A stretch of 43,517 nt of DNA from a bacterium (GTDB lineage Bacteria > Myxococcota_A > Bradymonadia > UBA7976 > UBA1532). Position numbers and translations under genes: made by a program. The stretch is from NCBI GenBank assembly GCA_030426945.1, contig JAUHXL010000007.1:1-43517 (forward strand). The letters are read 5' to 3'. This document shows positions 1-8,768 of this stretch, piece by piece (within the stretch, counting starts at the first letter, position 1; each line of letters opens with the position of its first letter). The notes under the pieces are model-generated. The model saw only the letters and a program-made list of their open reading frames with translations, was not told the origin of the DNA and made no database searches.

Positions 1-275
1 CAGGCCCCCTCGGGCTCCATCCAGGTGTCGAACTTGCCCTGCGGCGCGCGCGCGGTGCCCATGAACATCAGGTGCTCGAACAGGTGCGCGAAGCCGGTGC
101 GCCCAGGCGGCTCGTCCTTGGATCCCACGTCGTAGTTCAGGTTGACCGTCACCAGGGGCACGCGGTGGTCGACGTGCAGGATGACCACCAGGCCGTTGTC
201 CAAGGTGAAGCGTTGGTGGGGGATCTCCACCGACGGCGCGGCCAGCAACACCAGCGTCAGGAGTGTGTTCAGCAT
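1..275 (-). CDS. M16-family zinc peptidase, N-terminal part (cut by window edge)
   Basis: Only the first 91 codons are visible; the gene runs off the left edge. The protein starts with a short hydrophobic signal-like segment (residues 2-14), followed by a typical insulinase-type start (LDNGLVVILHVDHRVP) and the inverted zinc motif HLFEH at residues 64-68, which gives the HxxEH signature of M16 peptidases. Family members are secreted or periplasmic zinc proteases acting on small polypeptides. The start ATG (complement of 273-275) is the only one placed correctly before the signal-like segment, though no strong ribosome-binding site precedes it. It is divergent from the ferritin-like gene. Family assignment is firm, the substrate is unknown. 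Confidence 0.85.
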   Translation of the reverse strand, partial: MLNTLLTLVLLAAPSVEIPHQRFTLDNGLVVILHVDHRVPLVTVNLNYDVGSKDEPPGRTGFAHLFEHLMFMGTARAPQGKFDTWMEPEGA

Positions 276-541
276 GCGCCGCAGCGTGCGCGAGGGCGCC
301 GCGACCCGCAAGCCCGACGACGCCCGCCCCCTTCCGAGCTCGGTTCGGGGCGCGTCGAGGCGCCCCGGACGCACAGCGGGGTCGCCGGCGGGGCTTCTCG
401 GCGCGCGCGCCGGCGCGTCGGGGCGCGCTGCCCCGGCCCGCACGCCGGCGCACCGCGGCGGGGCCCGTGGCACACCCGTTGCTCTCTTCAGGCGGCGTCA
501 CGGCGCCCGCACGCGGTGGGCGCCCAAGCCGGAAGGACACC

Positions 542-1123
542 ATGGAGACGACGCACGAGACCCACCCGTTCCTGAGCGACATGCAGACGCTGCGCGCCCG
601 CGCCCGCGAGGCGATGGAGCAGGGCGCCGTCGTCGGCGACAGCGTCGACAGCGAGAGCCTGCTCGCGCTGCTCGACGCGCTGCTGGCGACCGAGATCGTC
701 TGCACGCTCCGGTACAAGGCCCACGCCTACGCCGCCGAGGGGGTGCTGGCCGAGGTCGTGAAGGCGGAGTTCGCCGAGCACGCCGCCGAGGAGCAGCAGC
801 ACCAGGACATGCTGGCCGAGCGCATCACCCAGCTCGGCGGCAAGCCCGACCTCGACCCCACCACCGCCGTCGAGCGCGGCCACGCCAGCTACGGCACGGT
901 CGGGGATCTGCGCGCGATGCTCGAGGAGGACCTGCTCGCCGAGCGCATCGCGATCCAGACCTACCGTGAGGCCATCCAGGGCATCGGCGACAGCGATCCG
1001 ACGACGCGGCGCATCCTCGAGACGATCCTCGCGCAGGAGGAGGAGCACGCCGACGACCTCGCCGGCCTGCTGAACGATCCCCGGCTGAAGGACGACGGCG
1101 CCGCCCACGCGGCACGCCGCTGA
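542..1123 (+). CDS. Ferritin-like diiron protein (bacterioferritin-type)
   Basis: A 193-residue, mostly helical acidic protein. The first helix carries an ExxxTLRYKAH stretch, a second has EEQQHQD (ExxH), and the last has EEEHADDL. This spacing of Glu and ExxH pairs is the diiron centre of the bacterioferritin/ferritin-like superfamily. Members store iron or protect against oxidative stress in the cytoplasm. The ATG at 542 follows a GGAAGGA ribosome-binding site at 531-537 and begins at the conserved region; upstream in-frame codons are Arg/Ala/Pro-rich and look non-coding. It stands 62 bases before the MscS gene and may be co-transcribed. The exact subfamily (Dps, bacterioferritin or ferritin-like) is not decided. 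Confidence 0.8.
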   Translation: METTHETHPFLSDMQTLRARAREAMEQGAVVGDSVDSESLLALLDALLATEIVCTLRYKAHAYAAEGVLAEVVKAEFAEHAAEEQQHQDMLAERITQLGGKPDLDPTTAVERGHASYGTVGDLRAMLEEDLLAERIAIQTYREAIQGIGDSDPTTRRILETILAQEEEHADDLAGLLNDPRLKDDGAAHAARR

Positions 1124-1185
1124 TCACCTCGGGCGCCGCGCGCCCGCCCCCCGCGCCGCGCCGCGGCCGATGAGCAGGGAGTCCC

Positions 1186-2100
1186 ATGGAGACGCTGCAA
1201 CAGACCTTCACCCTCGTCACCGACAAGCTGGTCGAGTGGGGCGAGTCCCTCGCCCTGATGCTGCCCAACCTGGCCGTCGCGGTGCTGGTGCTTTTGGCCT
1301 TCTACTGGCTGTCCCGCGGCGCCACCGCGCTGCTGAAGCGGGGCCTCGGCCGGGTGATGGACAACGTGCAGGTGGTCGAGCTGCTGGCCACCATCGCCCG
1401 GGTCGCCGTGATGGCCGCCGGCCTCGTGGTCGCTCTGGGCATCCTCGACCTCGACAAGACCGTGACCTCGCTGCTGGCCGGCGTCGGTGTCGTCGGTCTG
1501 GCCCTCGGCTTCGCGTTCCAGGATCTGGCCGCGAACTTCATGTCGGGCATCATCATGGCCGTCCGGCACCAGTTCGCCACCGGCGACCAGGTCGAGGTCA
1601 TGGGTCACTTCGGCCGCATCGAGGCCGTCGATCTGCGCTCCACGACGCTGCGCGCCCCGACCGGCCAGAAGGTGATCCTGCCCAACCGCAAGGTGCTCGA
1701 CGACGCCATCGTGAACTTCACCGCCGACAGCAAGCGCCGGGTCGATCTGCAGGTGGGCGTCGCCTACGGGGACGACCTGCCCCTCGTCGAGCGCGTCACC
1801 CGCGAGGCCCTCGAGTCGGTCGAGGGGCGCACGCCGGGCAAGGTGGTCGAGGTCTACTTCGAGGGCTTCGGCGGCAGCAGCATCGACCTCGTCGGCCGCT
1901 TCTGGATCCCGTCGGGCGAGCGCAGCGACTTCATGAAGGCGCGATCCGAGGCGATCAAGGCCGTGAAGGCCGCGTTCGACGCGCACGACATCACGATCCC
2001 CTTCCCCATCCGGACGCTCGACTTCGGCGTGGTGGGCGGCGTGCCGCTCGACGAGATGTTGCCCGACGCCACCGGCGGCGACGACGCGCGCTACAACTGA
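1186..2100 (+). CDS. Small-conductance mechanosensitive channel, MscS family
   Basis: A 304-residue membrane protein with predicted membrane segments near residues 25-45, 67-87 and 93-127. The third has the MscS pore-helix pattern of alternating small residues (GVGVVGLALGFAFQDLAANF) and is followed by the soluble beta-domain with GDQVEVMGHFGRIEAVDLR and VILPNRKVLDD, both typical for MscS. The length matches E. coli MscS (286 residues). It opens under membrane tension during osmotic downshock to release solutes. The start ATG follows AGGGAG at 1176-1181. Identification is very secure; the physiological role here is inferred from the family. Confidence 0.93.
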   Translation: METLQQTFTLVTDKLVEWGESLALMLPNLAVAVLVLLAFYWLSRGATALLKRGLGRVMDNVQVVELLATIARVAVMAAGLVVALGILDLDKTVTSLLAGVGVVGLALGFAFQDLAANFMSGIIMAVRHQFATGDQVEVMGHFGRIEAVDLRSTTLRAPTGQKVILPNRKVLDDAIVNFTADSKRRVDLQVGVAYGDDLPLVERVTREALESVEGRTPGKVVEVYFEGFGGSSIDLVGRFWIPSGERSDFMKARSEAIKAVKAAFDAHDITIPFPIRTLDFGVVGGVPLDEMLPDATGGDDARYN

Positions 2101-2152
2101 CGCCGGCCGATGTGCCATGCTGCGCGCGCCAACCCCTGGTGGAGCCGGCCCC

Positions 2153-3040
2153 ATGCAGCGAACCAAGCGCACCCTGACCCTGCTCCCCCGCCTGCTGCCC
2201 GCCTGCGCCCTGCTGCTGGCCTGCCAGACCGCCTGCGACGACGACGACGGCGACGAGCAGGCGCGCGACGCCGCCCTCGGCCCGCGCCTCGACGCCGCCA
2301 CGGCGCCCGTGGACGTCTGGCAGCCGCCCCCCGATCTGACCTGGCAGTGGCAGCTCAGCGGCGACCGCCTCGGCGCCAACTACGACGTCCAGATGTACGA
2401 CATCGACCTGTTCGACCAGCCGGCCAGCGCCATCACCGGCCTGCAGGCCGCCGGCCGGAAGGTGATCTGTTACTTCTCCGCCGGCAGCGCCGAGGACTGG
2501 CGCGTCGATCACGCGGACTTCCCCGCGGCGGTGCTGGGCAAGCCCCTCGGGGACTGGCCCGGGGAGCGTTGGCTCGACATCCGCAGCGAGGCGGTGTGGC
2601 GCGTGATGGAGGCCCGCCTCGATCTCGCGCGCGAGAAGGGCTGCGACGGCGTCGAGCCGGACAACGTGAACGTCCACTCGAACGACAGCGGCTTCCCGCT
2701 GCGGCCGGACGATCAGCTGGCCTTCAACCGTCGGCTGGCCGCCGCCGCGCACGCCCGCGGCCTGTCCATCGCCTTGAAGAACGACGGCGATCAGATCCCG
2801 GCGCTGGTGGCAGACTTCGACTTCGCGCTCAACGAGGAGTGTCACGCCTTCGGCGAGTGCGCCCAGCTGAAGCCCTTCGTCGACGCGGGCAAGGCCGCGC
2901 TCAACGTCGAGTACGCGCCCGACGCCGCCGCCGCCGCGACGCTGGCCGAGACGGTGTGCCCCGCCTCGGCCGCGCTGGGCCTGCGGACGCTCATCATGCC
3001 CTTGGATCTGGACGACAGCTTCCGGGTGGCGTGCGACTGA
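2153..3040 (+). CDS. GH114-type (endo-alpha-1,4-polygalactosaminidase-like) lipoprotein
   Basis: A 295-residue protein with a positively charged N-terminus, a hydrophobic stretch and a lipobox ending LLAC, so Cys24 is the probable lipidation site. An acidic linker (DDDDGDE) follows. The body has the GH114/DUF297 pattern: WQWQLSG, YDVQMYDIDLFD, KVICYFSAGSAEDWR, GCDGVEPDNVN and LSIALKNDGDQ. Characterised GH114 enzymes cut alpha-1,4-galactosamine polymers. The exact substrate here is unknown. The start at 2153 is preferred over 2117 because GGTGGAG at 2138-2144 lies at the right distance and the signal peptide then begins at Met-1. No partner gene is obvious. Confidence 0.82.
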   Translation: MQRTKRTLTLLPRLLPACALLLACQTACDDDDGDEQARDAALGPRLDAATAPVDVWQPPPDLTWQWQLSGDRLGANYDVQMYDIDLFDQPASAITGLQAAGRKVICYFSAGSAEDWRVDHADFPAAVLGKPLGDWPGERWLDIRSEAVWRVMEARLDLAREKGCDGVEPDNVNVHSNDSGFPLRPDDQLAFNRRLAAAAHARGLSIALKNDGDQIPALVADFDFALNEECHAFGECAQLKPFVDAGKAALNVEYAPDAAAAATLAETVCPASAALGLRTLIMPLDLDDSFRVACD

Positions 3041-3110
3041 CCCGCCGTCGCGAGCGGGGCGGGGCGCGCAGCCCGGCGCCCCACTCGGTCCGGATGCCGG
3101 GGAGAGACTC

Positions 3111-4268
3111 TCAGGCCGCGACGGCGGGCGCCGAGGCGGCCGGCCCAGCGCTCAGCGGCGCGGGGACGGCGGGCGGACGGGCCGGGGCGACGACGTCGTC
3201 CTGCGTGCCCAGGGCCTTCAGCCAGCGATAATGCGACCGAAGGGCGCTCTTCAGCGAGGGCGTCGGCGAGTAGGGCACGCTGTGATCGCGCGCGGTGTCT
3301 TCGACGATCCGCGAGATGACCGGGTAGTGCACGTGACAGATGCGAGGAAACAGATGGTGCACCGCCTGGAAGTTCAGCCCGCCCATGTACCAGGTGGCCA
3401 GCTTGTTGGTCGTGGCGAAGTCGATGGTCGTCGCGAGTTGGTGCCGCGCGAAGTCGAGGGTGACCGGCACGCCGTCCGCCGGCGTCTCGAAGTACGCGGC
3501 CTCCTCGACGCAGTGCGCCATCTGGAAGGTGACCGCCAGCACCAGCCCCTGCACCACCTGCGCGACGAAGTAGAAGGTCAGGGCCACCGCGGTCGGCTTG
3601 AAGAGCAGGGGCAGCACCAGAATCCAGCCGAAGAACAGCACCTTGCCGCCCCAGAACACCAGCGCGTCCTTGCCGCGCGGACGCGGGAAGGCGTGCTCGC
3701 CGATGCGGCCCCGCGCCAGCTGATAGAAGTCGTCGATCCAGTGCCACTTGATGGTGATCAGCCCATACAGAGGCCACATGTACAGGTGCTGGAAGCGGTG
3801 CAGCGCGTAGCGCGGCGACTCGGGCGCCAGCCGAGCCAGCGGGCCGAGATCGACGTCGTCGTCCGAGCCCACCACGTTGGGATAGGTGTGGTGCTGGACG
3901 TTGTGCTTGTGATTCCAGATGTAGCTGCTCGACCCGAGCAGGTCGAGCGTCCAGGACATCAGCTGGTTCAGCTGGCGCCCGTCCGAGTAGGCCTTGTGGT
4001 TGCCATCGTGCATGATCGACATGCCGACGCCGGCGCCACCGAGGCCCAGGGCCACGCCGAACAGCGCCGCGCCCAGGAGGCCCACATCCAGCGCCAGGAA
4101 CAGCGTCACGCTGGCGACGCACCACGCGAGGATGATGGCCGTCTTGACGAACATACGCGTGTCGCCCCGGCGGCTGAGGCCGGCGGTGTCGAAGTAAGCG
4201 TCCACGCGGGTCTTGAGATCGGTGAAGAACTCGGAGCGGGTGTCGAAACGGATACGTGCGTCCCTCAT
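3111..4268 (-). CDS. Membrane fatty acid desaturase (acyl-lipid/linoleoyl type)
   Basis: A 385-residue integral membrane di-iron desaturase. The three histidine boxes are visible: HDGNH at residues 87-91, HKHNVQHH at 120-127, and QAVHH near residue 300, where Gln replaces the first His as in front-end and acyl-lipid desaturases. Hydrophobic segments fall at about 42-83 and 195-240. No cytochrome b5 domain is present. The enzyme introduces a double bond into membrane fatty acyl chains using oxygen and external electrons. The start follows GGAGG (reverse strand, about 4275). It is divergent from the SNF2 helicase. Regiospecificity cannot be read from the sequence. Confidence 0.9.
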   Translation of the reverse strand: MRDARIRFDTRSEFFTDLKTRVDAYFDTAGLSRRGDTRMFVKTAIILAWCVASVTLFLALDVGLLGAALFGVALGLGGAGVGMSIMHDGNHKAYSDGRQLNQLMSWTLDLLGSSSYIWNHKHNVQHHTYPNVVGSDDDVDLGPLARLAPESPRYALHRFQHLYMWPLYGLITIKWHWIDDFYQLARGRIGEHAFPRPRGKDALVFWGGKVLFFGWILVLPLLFKPTAVALTFYFVAQVVQGLVLAVTFQMAHCVEEAAYFETPADGVPVTLDFARHQLATTIDFATTNKLATWYMGGLNFQAVHHLFPRICHVHYPVISRIVEDTARDHSVPYSPTPSLKSALRSHYRWLKALGTQDDVVAPARPPAVPAPLSAGPAASAPAVAA

Positions 4269-4453
4269 TCATGCCTCCGCGGCGAGGGGGTAGAACCAAC
4301 GCGACCCGTTCTGTCCGGGGCGCATCTTCACCCTAGTCTCCCCGGCCTGGGCGCCCGTCCGACGTTTCGTCACGAAGCGTAATAGTTGTGTAAGGGGGGC
4401 CCATCGAGGCCCCTTGCGAGGCGCTCGCGGACGCGTTAGGCAGCGCGCCGGAG

Positions 4454-7400
4454 GTGCCCATGCAACAGCCGCCCGCGCCCGCGCCCACCCTGCAGATCGA
4501 CCACGACCGCCTGCTCGAGCTCGCGTCCAAGCCCATCGTGGCGCGGGGCATCGGCTACTTCAAAGAGGACCGCGTCGTCGAGGTGCGCTGGGACGCCCAC
4601 CGCGTATGGGGCAGCGTCGAGGGCAACGATCCGTCCGGACCCTACGCGGTCAGCGTCGAGCTCGACGACGACGGGGATCTGTTGCCCGACTGTGCGTGCC
4701 CCTTCGACTGGGAGCCGGTATGCAAGCACGCGGTCGCGCTGCTGTTGGCCTACGAGGCGCGCCAGCCCGTCGACCTCGAGCGCCAGGCCAGCGCGCGCGA
4801 CGCGGCCGTCGCCGAGCGCGCGCGCCGCGGGCGCACGCAGGTCGAGCTGCAGCCGATGGTCGACGACGCCGGACACGATGGCTGGCCCAGCACGTGGCGC
4901 GCGGGCAGCGTCGACAGCGATCGCCGCTGGACCGTGGAGATCCGCTCCACCGAGGCGCGACTGAACCACTGCAGCTGCCCCGACTTCGCGACGAACCGCC
5001 TCGGCACCTGCAAGCACGTCGAGGCCGCGCTGCACCGGCTGAGCGATCGGCCCGTGCGGCTGGAGCGTTCGGTGGTGGCGCTCGACTGGCAGGTCGACGA
5101 GGCGCCCGCCGTTCGCCTCACCCGCGCGGCCGACGCGCCCCCGCTGCTCGACCGCTGGTTCGGGCCCGACGGGCGCCTGCGCGGCGACGACGCGGCCGCG
5201 CTGCTGGCGGCGCGCGACGCGACGCGGGACGACGACGTGCTGCTCATCGGCGACGACGCCCTTGCCTGGGCCGAGCGCACGCTGCGCGACGCCGAGCGCG
5301 CCGCCCGCGCCCCCGCCGTGCGCGCCGCCCTCGAGGGCCCCGGCGCGCGCGTCGAGGGCATCGACGCGACGCTCTACCCCTACCAGCTCGACGGCGTGGC
5401 CTTCCTCGCGACGCGCGAGCGCGCGCTGCTGGCCGACGACATGGGCCTCGGCAAGACGCTGCAGGCCATCGCCGCGGCGCGCTGGCTGATGAACCACCGG
5501 AACGTGCAGCGCACGTTGGTGCTGAGCCCCGCCTCGTTGAAGCATCAGTGGGCGCGCGAGATCGAGCGCTTCACCGGCTGCGCGGTGCAGGTGGTCGAGG
5601 GCCGGGCCGACGCGCGCGTCGAGCAGTACCGCGCCGGCGCGCCCTTCACGGTGGCCAACTACGAGCTGGCGCTGCGCGACCACGCCCGCATGCAGGCCGA
5701 CCTGCGGCCGGACCTGCTGGTGCTCGACGAGGCCCAGCGCATCAAGAACTGGCGCACGCGCACGGCCGACGCGGTCAAGTCGCTGCGCACGCCCTACGCC
5801 TTCGTGCTCACCGGCACGCCGCTCGAGAACCGCCTCGAGGATCTCTACAGCCTGATGCAGGTGGTCGACCCCCACGTGCTGGGGCCGCTGTGGCAGTTCG
5901 CGCTCACCTTCCAGGTGCTGGGCCCCAAGGGCGAGGTGCTCGCCAGCCGCAACCTGACCGAGCTGCGCCGCCGCCTGGCCCCGGTGATGCTGCGCCGCGA
6001 CCGGACGCTGGTGCGCGACCAGCTGCCGGATCGCATCGACACGCGCGTCGATCTGCCCCTGACCCCCGCGCAACGCTCGCTGCACGACGACGCCGTGTCC
6101 GACGCCGCGCGCCTGGCCGCCATCCGCCAGAAGCGCCCGCTGACGCCCCGCGAGAAGGACGCGCTGATGCAGGCGCTGCAGCGCGCCCGCATGGCCTGCA
6201 ACGCGGCCGGGCTGATCGACGGCGTGACGCGCGGCGCGCCCAAGCTCGACGAGCTCGCGCGTCTGCTCGAGACGCTGTGCCTCGAGGACGACCACAAGGT
6301 CGTCGTCTTCTCGCAGTGGGAGCGCATGACCCGCTTGGCCGTCGAGGTGTGCGGCAAGCTGGGCCTAGGCGTCGCCAACCTGCACGGCGGCATCCCCACG
6401 AAGCGCCGCGGCGCCCTCATCGAGCGTTTCCGCGAGGATCCCGCCTGCCGCGTCTTCGTCAGCACCGACGCCGGCGGCGTGGGCCTGAACCTGCAGGCCG
6501 CCACCGCGCTGATCAACCTCGACCTGCCCTGGAACCCCGCCGTCCTCGAGCAACGCCTCGCCCGCGTCCACCGCCTGGGCCAGAAGCACCCGACGCACGT
6601 CTTCCTGCTGATCACCGGCGAGGGCTACGAGGGCAAGGTCGCGGGGCTGCTCGAGGCCAAGCGGGCGCTGTTCCTCACGGTGGTCGACCCCAACGCCGAG
6701 GACGACGTCGTCGGCCAGAACGCGCGCCTGCTCGACCTCGCGGTGGACGCGCTGGGTGGGGGTGAGCCGAGCGACGACGACGCCGCCCACGCGCAGAGCG
6801 AAGGCGAGGCGCACCGCTCGGGCGCCGACGGCGACGCAGCGCACCGCGCCGACGGCGACGCGGCGCACCGCGCCGACGGCGACGAGGCGCAGCGCACCGG
6901 TCACGGCGAGGCGCTCGGCGCCGACGGCGACGAGGCGCCCGCCGTGGACAGCGAGGACGGCATGACCCTCAGCGCCAAGCACGGCGCCGCAGGCGCCGAG
7001 CCCCACCCAGCCGGCGACCACGCCAGCGCCACCCCGCGCCGCACCACCGCCACGCCCACCGAGCGCCACCGCATCGACCGCGCGCGCCCCGCCATCGAGC
7101 AGGTGCAGCGCCACTTCGGCCCCCGCGTCGAGCAGCTCGTCCTCACCCCGCGCCACCTGCTGGTCATCCTCGACCGCGTGCGCCCCGCCGACCGCCTGCC
7201 CTTCGCCTTCAGCATCGACCCCCGCGTCACGCTGGTCGAAGCCGCCGACTACGCCGCGCTCCGCCACCTGGCCACCGATCCCGGCGCCGCCCTGCGTCAC
7301 ACGCTCGACAGCGGCGCCCCCCTCACCGTCGCCCTGCCCGACGCCCCCACGCCCACCACCCCGGAAGCCCGCCTGCGCGCCGCCGCCGCCGCCCTGCGCG

Positions 7401-7510
7401 CCCGCCTGCCCAGCGCCCTGCAGGCCCCGCTGCCCACCGTCGCCCGCACCACCCTCGGCGCCGCCACCCGCCTGGTGACCCGCGCCAGCGAGCGCCTGCG
7501 GGCGCGCTGA
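4454..7510 (+). CDS. SWI2/SNF2-family ATPase with two SWIM zinc fingers
   Basis: A 1018-residue protein. Two SWIM-type zinc fingers (CxC...CxH) lie near residues 80-92 and 173-188. They are followed by a SNF2 helicase core: MGLGKT at 330-335 (Walker A), DEAQ at 425-428 (Walker B), and the C-terminal helicase lobe with FSQWERM, STDAGGVGLNLQAA and the arginine-finger motif QRLARVHRLGQ. After about residue 775 there is a low-complexity acidic linker with ADGDAAHR repeats, then a proline/alanine-rich tail. Bacterial SNF2 proteins translocate on duplex DNA and remodel bound proteins such as RNA polymerase. It precedes the VapBC module and ends well before the BREX locus, so a defence role is possible but not shown. 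Confidence 0.88.
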   Translation: MPMQQPPAPAPTLQIDHDRLLELASKPIVARGIGYFKEDRVVEVRWDAHRVWGSVEGNDPSGPYAVSVELDDDGDLLPDCACPFDWEPVCKHAVALLLAYEARQPVDLERQASARDAAVAERARRGRTQVELQPMVDDAGHDGWPSTWRAGSVDSDRRWTVEIRSTEARLNHCSCPDFATNRLGTCKHVEAALHRLSDRPVRLERSVVALDWQVDEAPAVRLTRAADAPPLLDRWFGPDGRLRGDDAAALLAARDATRDDDVLLIGDDALAWAERTLRDAERAARAPAVRAALEGPGARVEGIDATLYPYQLDGVAFLATRERALLADDMGLGKTLQAIAAARWLMNHRNVQRTLVLSPASLKHQWAREIERFTGCAVQVVEGRADARVEQYRAGAPFTVANYELALRDHARMQADLRPDLLVLDEAQRIKNWRTRTADAVKSLRTPYAFVLTGTPLENRLEDLYSLMQVVDPHVLGPLWQFALTFQVLGPKGEVLASRNLTELRRRLAPVMLRRDRTLVRDQLPDRIDTRVDLPLTPAQRSLHDDAVSDAARLAAIRQKRPLTPREKDALMQALQRARMACNAAGLIDGVTRGAPKLDELARLLETLCLEDDHKVVVFSQWERMTRLAVEVCGKLGLGVANLHGGIPTKRRGALIERFREDPACRVFVSTDAGGVGLNLQAATALINLDLPWNPAVLEQRLARVHRLGQKHPTHVFLLITGEGYEGKVAGLLEAKRALFLTVVDPNAEDDVVGQNARLLDLAVDALGGGEPSDDDAAHAQSEGEAHRSGADGDAAHRADGDAAHRADGDEAQRTGHGEALGADGDEAPAVDSEDGMTLSAKHGAAGAEPHPAGDHASATPRRTTATPTERHRIDRARPAIEQVQRHFGPRVEQLVLTPRHLLVILDRVRPADRLPFAFSIDPRVTLVEAADYAALRHLATDPGAALRHTLDSGAPLTVALPDAPTPTTPEARLRAAAAALRARLPSALQAPLPTVARTTLGAATRLVTRASERLRAR
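6824..6895 (+). repeat. Three tandem 24-bp coding repeats in the SNF2 gene
   Basis: Units 6824-6847, 6848-6871 and 6872-6895 are almost identical and encode ADGDAAHR, ADGDAAHR and ADGDEAQR. A degraded unit follows near 6920. The units are in frame, so copy-number changes would only lengthen or shorten the linker between the helicase core and the C-terminal tail. Confidence 0.9.
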
Positions 7511-7534
7511 GCGGCCCGGCGCCCGGCTCACCGT

Positions 7535-7563
7535 TTGACCACCACCGAACCGAGTTATAGAAT
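7535..7563 (+). promoter_or_regulatory. Sigma70-type promoter of vapBC
   Basis: A -35 element TTGACC (7535-7540) and a -10 element TAGAAT (7558-7563) are separated by exactly 17 bases, in an unusually AT-rich patch. The vapB ribosome-binding site GGAGG (7580-7584) follows closely, so the leader is short. VapBC complexes normally bind such promoters to repress themselves; no clear operator dyad was found by eye. Confidence 0.65.
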
Positions 7564-7590
7564 TTGCCTGGTTTCTACCGGAGGTGTTCC

Positions 7591-7845
7591 ATGGCGCTGA
7601 GCATCAAGAACCGAGAAACAGAAGAGCTCGCGCGGGCCCTGGCCGAGGCCGAGGGCAGCTCCATCACACGAGCCGTGACCGTGGCGCTTCGCGAAGCCCT
7701 CCTGCGCCGGCAGGGCCGGCCGACGCCGAAGGACAAGCGCGCCATGCTCCTGGCCATCGCGAAGGAGTGCGCTGCGCTGCCCGTGCTCGATGATCGCCCG
7801 ATGGACGAGATCCTCGGCTACGGCGACGACGGGCTCTTCGGCTGA
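7591..7845 (+). CDS. vapB: VapB-type antitoxin (Rv0623-like transcription factor)
   Basis: An 84-residue protein starting MALSIKNRETEELARALAEA and continuing with SITRAVTVALREAL, the ribbon-helix-helix-type N-terminus of the Rv0623-like (PSK_trans_fac) antitoxins. The C-terminal part (DDRPMDEILGYGDDGLF) is the acidic tail that in VapB proteins wraps the toxin. In the family the antitoxin neutralises VapC and represses its own promoter. The start at 7591 is chosen over 7564 because GGAGG at 7580-7584 precedes it. The stop overlaps the vapC start by one base (TGATG), so the two are translationally coupled. Confidence 0.85.
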   Translation: MALSIKNRETEELARALAEAEGSSITRAVTVALREALLRRQGRPTPKDKRAMLLAIAKECAALPVLDDRPMDEILGYGDDGLFG

Positions 7846-8243
7846 TGGTGGTGGATTCGTCCGCGGTCGTGGCGATCCTGACGGGCGAGCCCGAGGCGAT
7901 GCTCTTCGTCGATGCCATGAGCGACGCGCCTCAACTGCTGATGGCCGCCCCGAACGCACTCGAGGCCAGCATCGTGCTGCTGCGACGCCAGGGCCCAGCC
8001 GGCCTCGAGCGCCTCGAACGCTTCATGGCAACCGCGGGCATCGACATCGTCCCGTTCACGGACGAGATGGTCCCGCTGGCGACCGAGGCCTACGAACGTT
8101 TCGGCAAGGGCCGGCACCCGGCCCAGCTCAACTTCGGTGACGTGTGCGCCTACGCCCTCGCGCGCCACGCCGCTCTGCCCTTGCTGTTCAAGGGGCAGGA
8201 CTTCGCCCGCACCGACATCAAACCCGCCGTTCGACTCACCTGA
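7845..8243 (+). CDS. vapC: VapC-type PIN-domain toxin ribonuclease
   Basis: A 132-residue PIN-domain protein. The conserved acidic residues of the metal site are present: Asp4 in MVVDSSAVVAIL, Glu40 in NALEASIVL, and Asp99 in LNFGDVCAYALA. LLFKGQDFARTD is the usual C-terminal end. VapC toxins are Mg-dependent ribonucleases that cut tRNA or rRNA when freed from VapB. Length and spacing match active members, and no disruption is seen. It follows vapB directly. A possible hairpin lies 47 bases downstream (8290-8306). Confidence 0.88.
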   Translation: MVVDSSAVVAILTGEPEAMLFVDAMSDAPQLLMAAPNALEASIVLLRRQGPAGLERLERFMATAGIDIVPFTDEMVPLATEAYERFGKGRHPAQLNFGDVCAYALARHAALPLLFKGQDFARTDIKPAVRLT

Positions 8244-8289
8244 GGCCGATCCCCGCGCTCCCATCGAGCGCTCCGCTCCTGGCACCGAC

Positions 8290-8306
8290 CGGCACGTAGC
8301 GTGCCG
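8290..8306. repeat. Palindromic hairpin, copy 1 (GGCACGTAGCGTGCC family)
   Basis: A perfect 7-bp stem CGGCACG/CGTGCCG with a 3-base loop TAG, 47 bases after the vapC stop. The same sequence recurs at 10917-10933, and a variant with a longer stem at 31149-31175. No T-tract follows, so it is either a U-less terminator, an RNA-stabilising hairpin or a REP-like element. Confidence 0.7.
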
Positions 8307-8394
8307 CGCCGCCCCCTACCGTGTTCCTCGTCACCCCGTGTCCGGTTCGCGCCCCGCCCCGCGTCCCTGGGACACAGCCACCGAGGAGCCACCC

Positions 8395-8709
8395 ATGAAC
8401 GCCCGCCGCCCCCACCGAGACAGCGCCCACGCCCTGCGCCGCTGCGCCCAGCGCAGCATCGACGACGCCGACATCGCCGCCGCGCTGCGCTGGTCGCGCC
8501 CCATCCACCAGCCCGAGGGCCGCGTCGTCTACCACCTCGGCCGCGACGCCGTCCTCCGCGCCGCCCGCCACGGCGTCGACGCCATCCCCCATGAGAACAC
8601 CGCCGTCGTCCTCGGCCCCGACGGCGGCCTCGTCACCGTCGTCCGCACCCCCGACCGCCGCCCGTTCCAACGCAACAGCGACCTGCGCCGCCGCCGCGGC
8701 CGGCGGTGA
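8395..8709 (+). CDS. Small DUF4258-like protein
   Basis: A 104-residue basic protein. The order SIDDADIAAALRWSR, then VVYHLGRDAVLRAARHG, then TAVVLGPDGGLVTVVRTP resembles DUF4258-type proteins. Some of those sit in toxin-antitoxin or mobile contexts, while others are housekeeping orphans. The start ATG at 8395 has GAGGAG a few bases upstream. It ends in an Arg-rich tail (LRRRRGRR). The next gene starts 60 bases later, so both may share a transcript. No function can be assigned with confidence; the DUF4258 link is by pattern only. Confidence 0.5.
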   Translation: MNARRPHRDSAHALRRCAQRSIDDADIAAALRWSRPIHQPEGRVVYHLGRDAVLRAARHGVDAIPHENTAVVLGPDGGLVTVVRTPDRRPFQRNSDLRRRRGRR

Positions 8710-8768
8710 ACCGCCGCGACCCCCGACGTCCGACCGAGCCGAACGCACCGCCCCCGAAGGAGACCTCC

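Noticed and set aside
72-575. Open frame at the left edge on the + strand
   Set aside because: It is antisense to the M16 peptidase in its first half and Arg/Pro-rich in the rest.
4454-7510. SNF2 helicase as part of the BREX system
   Set aside because: It is separated from the BREX promoter by several unrelated genes and three transcription units; only a loose island association could be argued.
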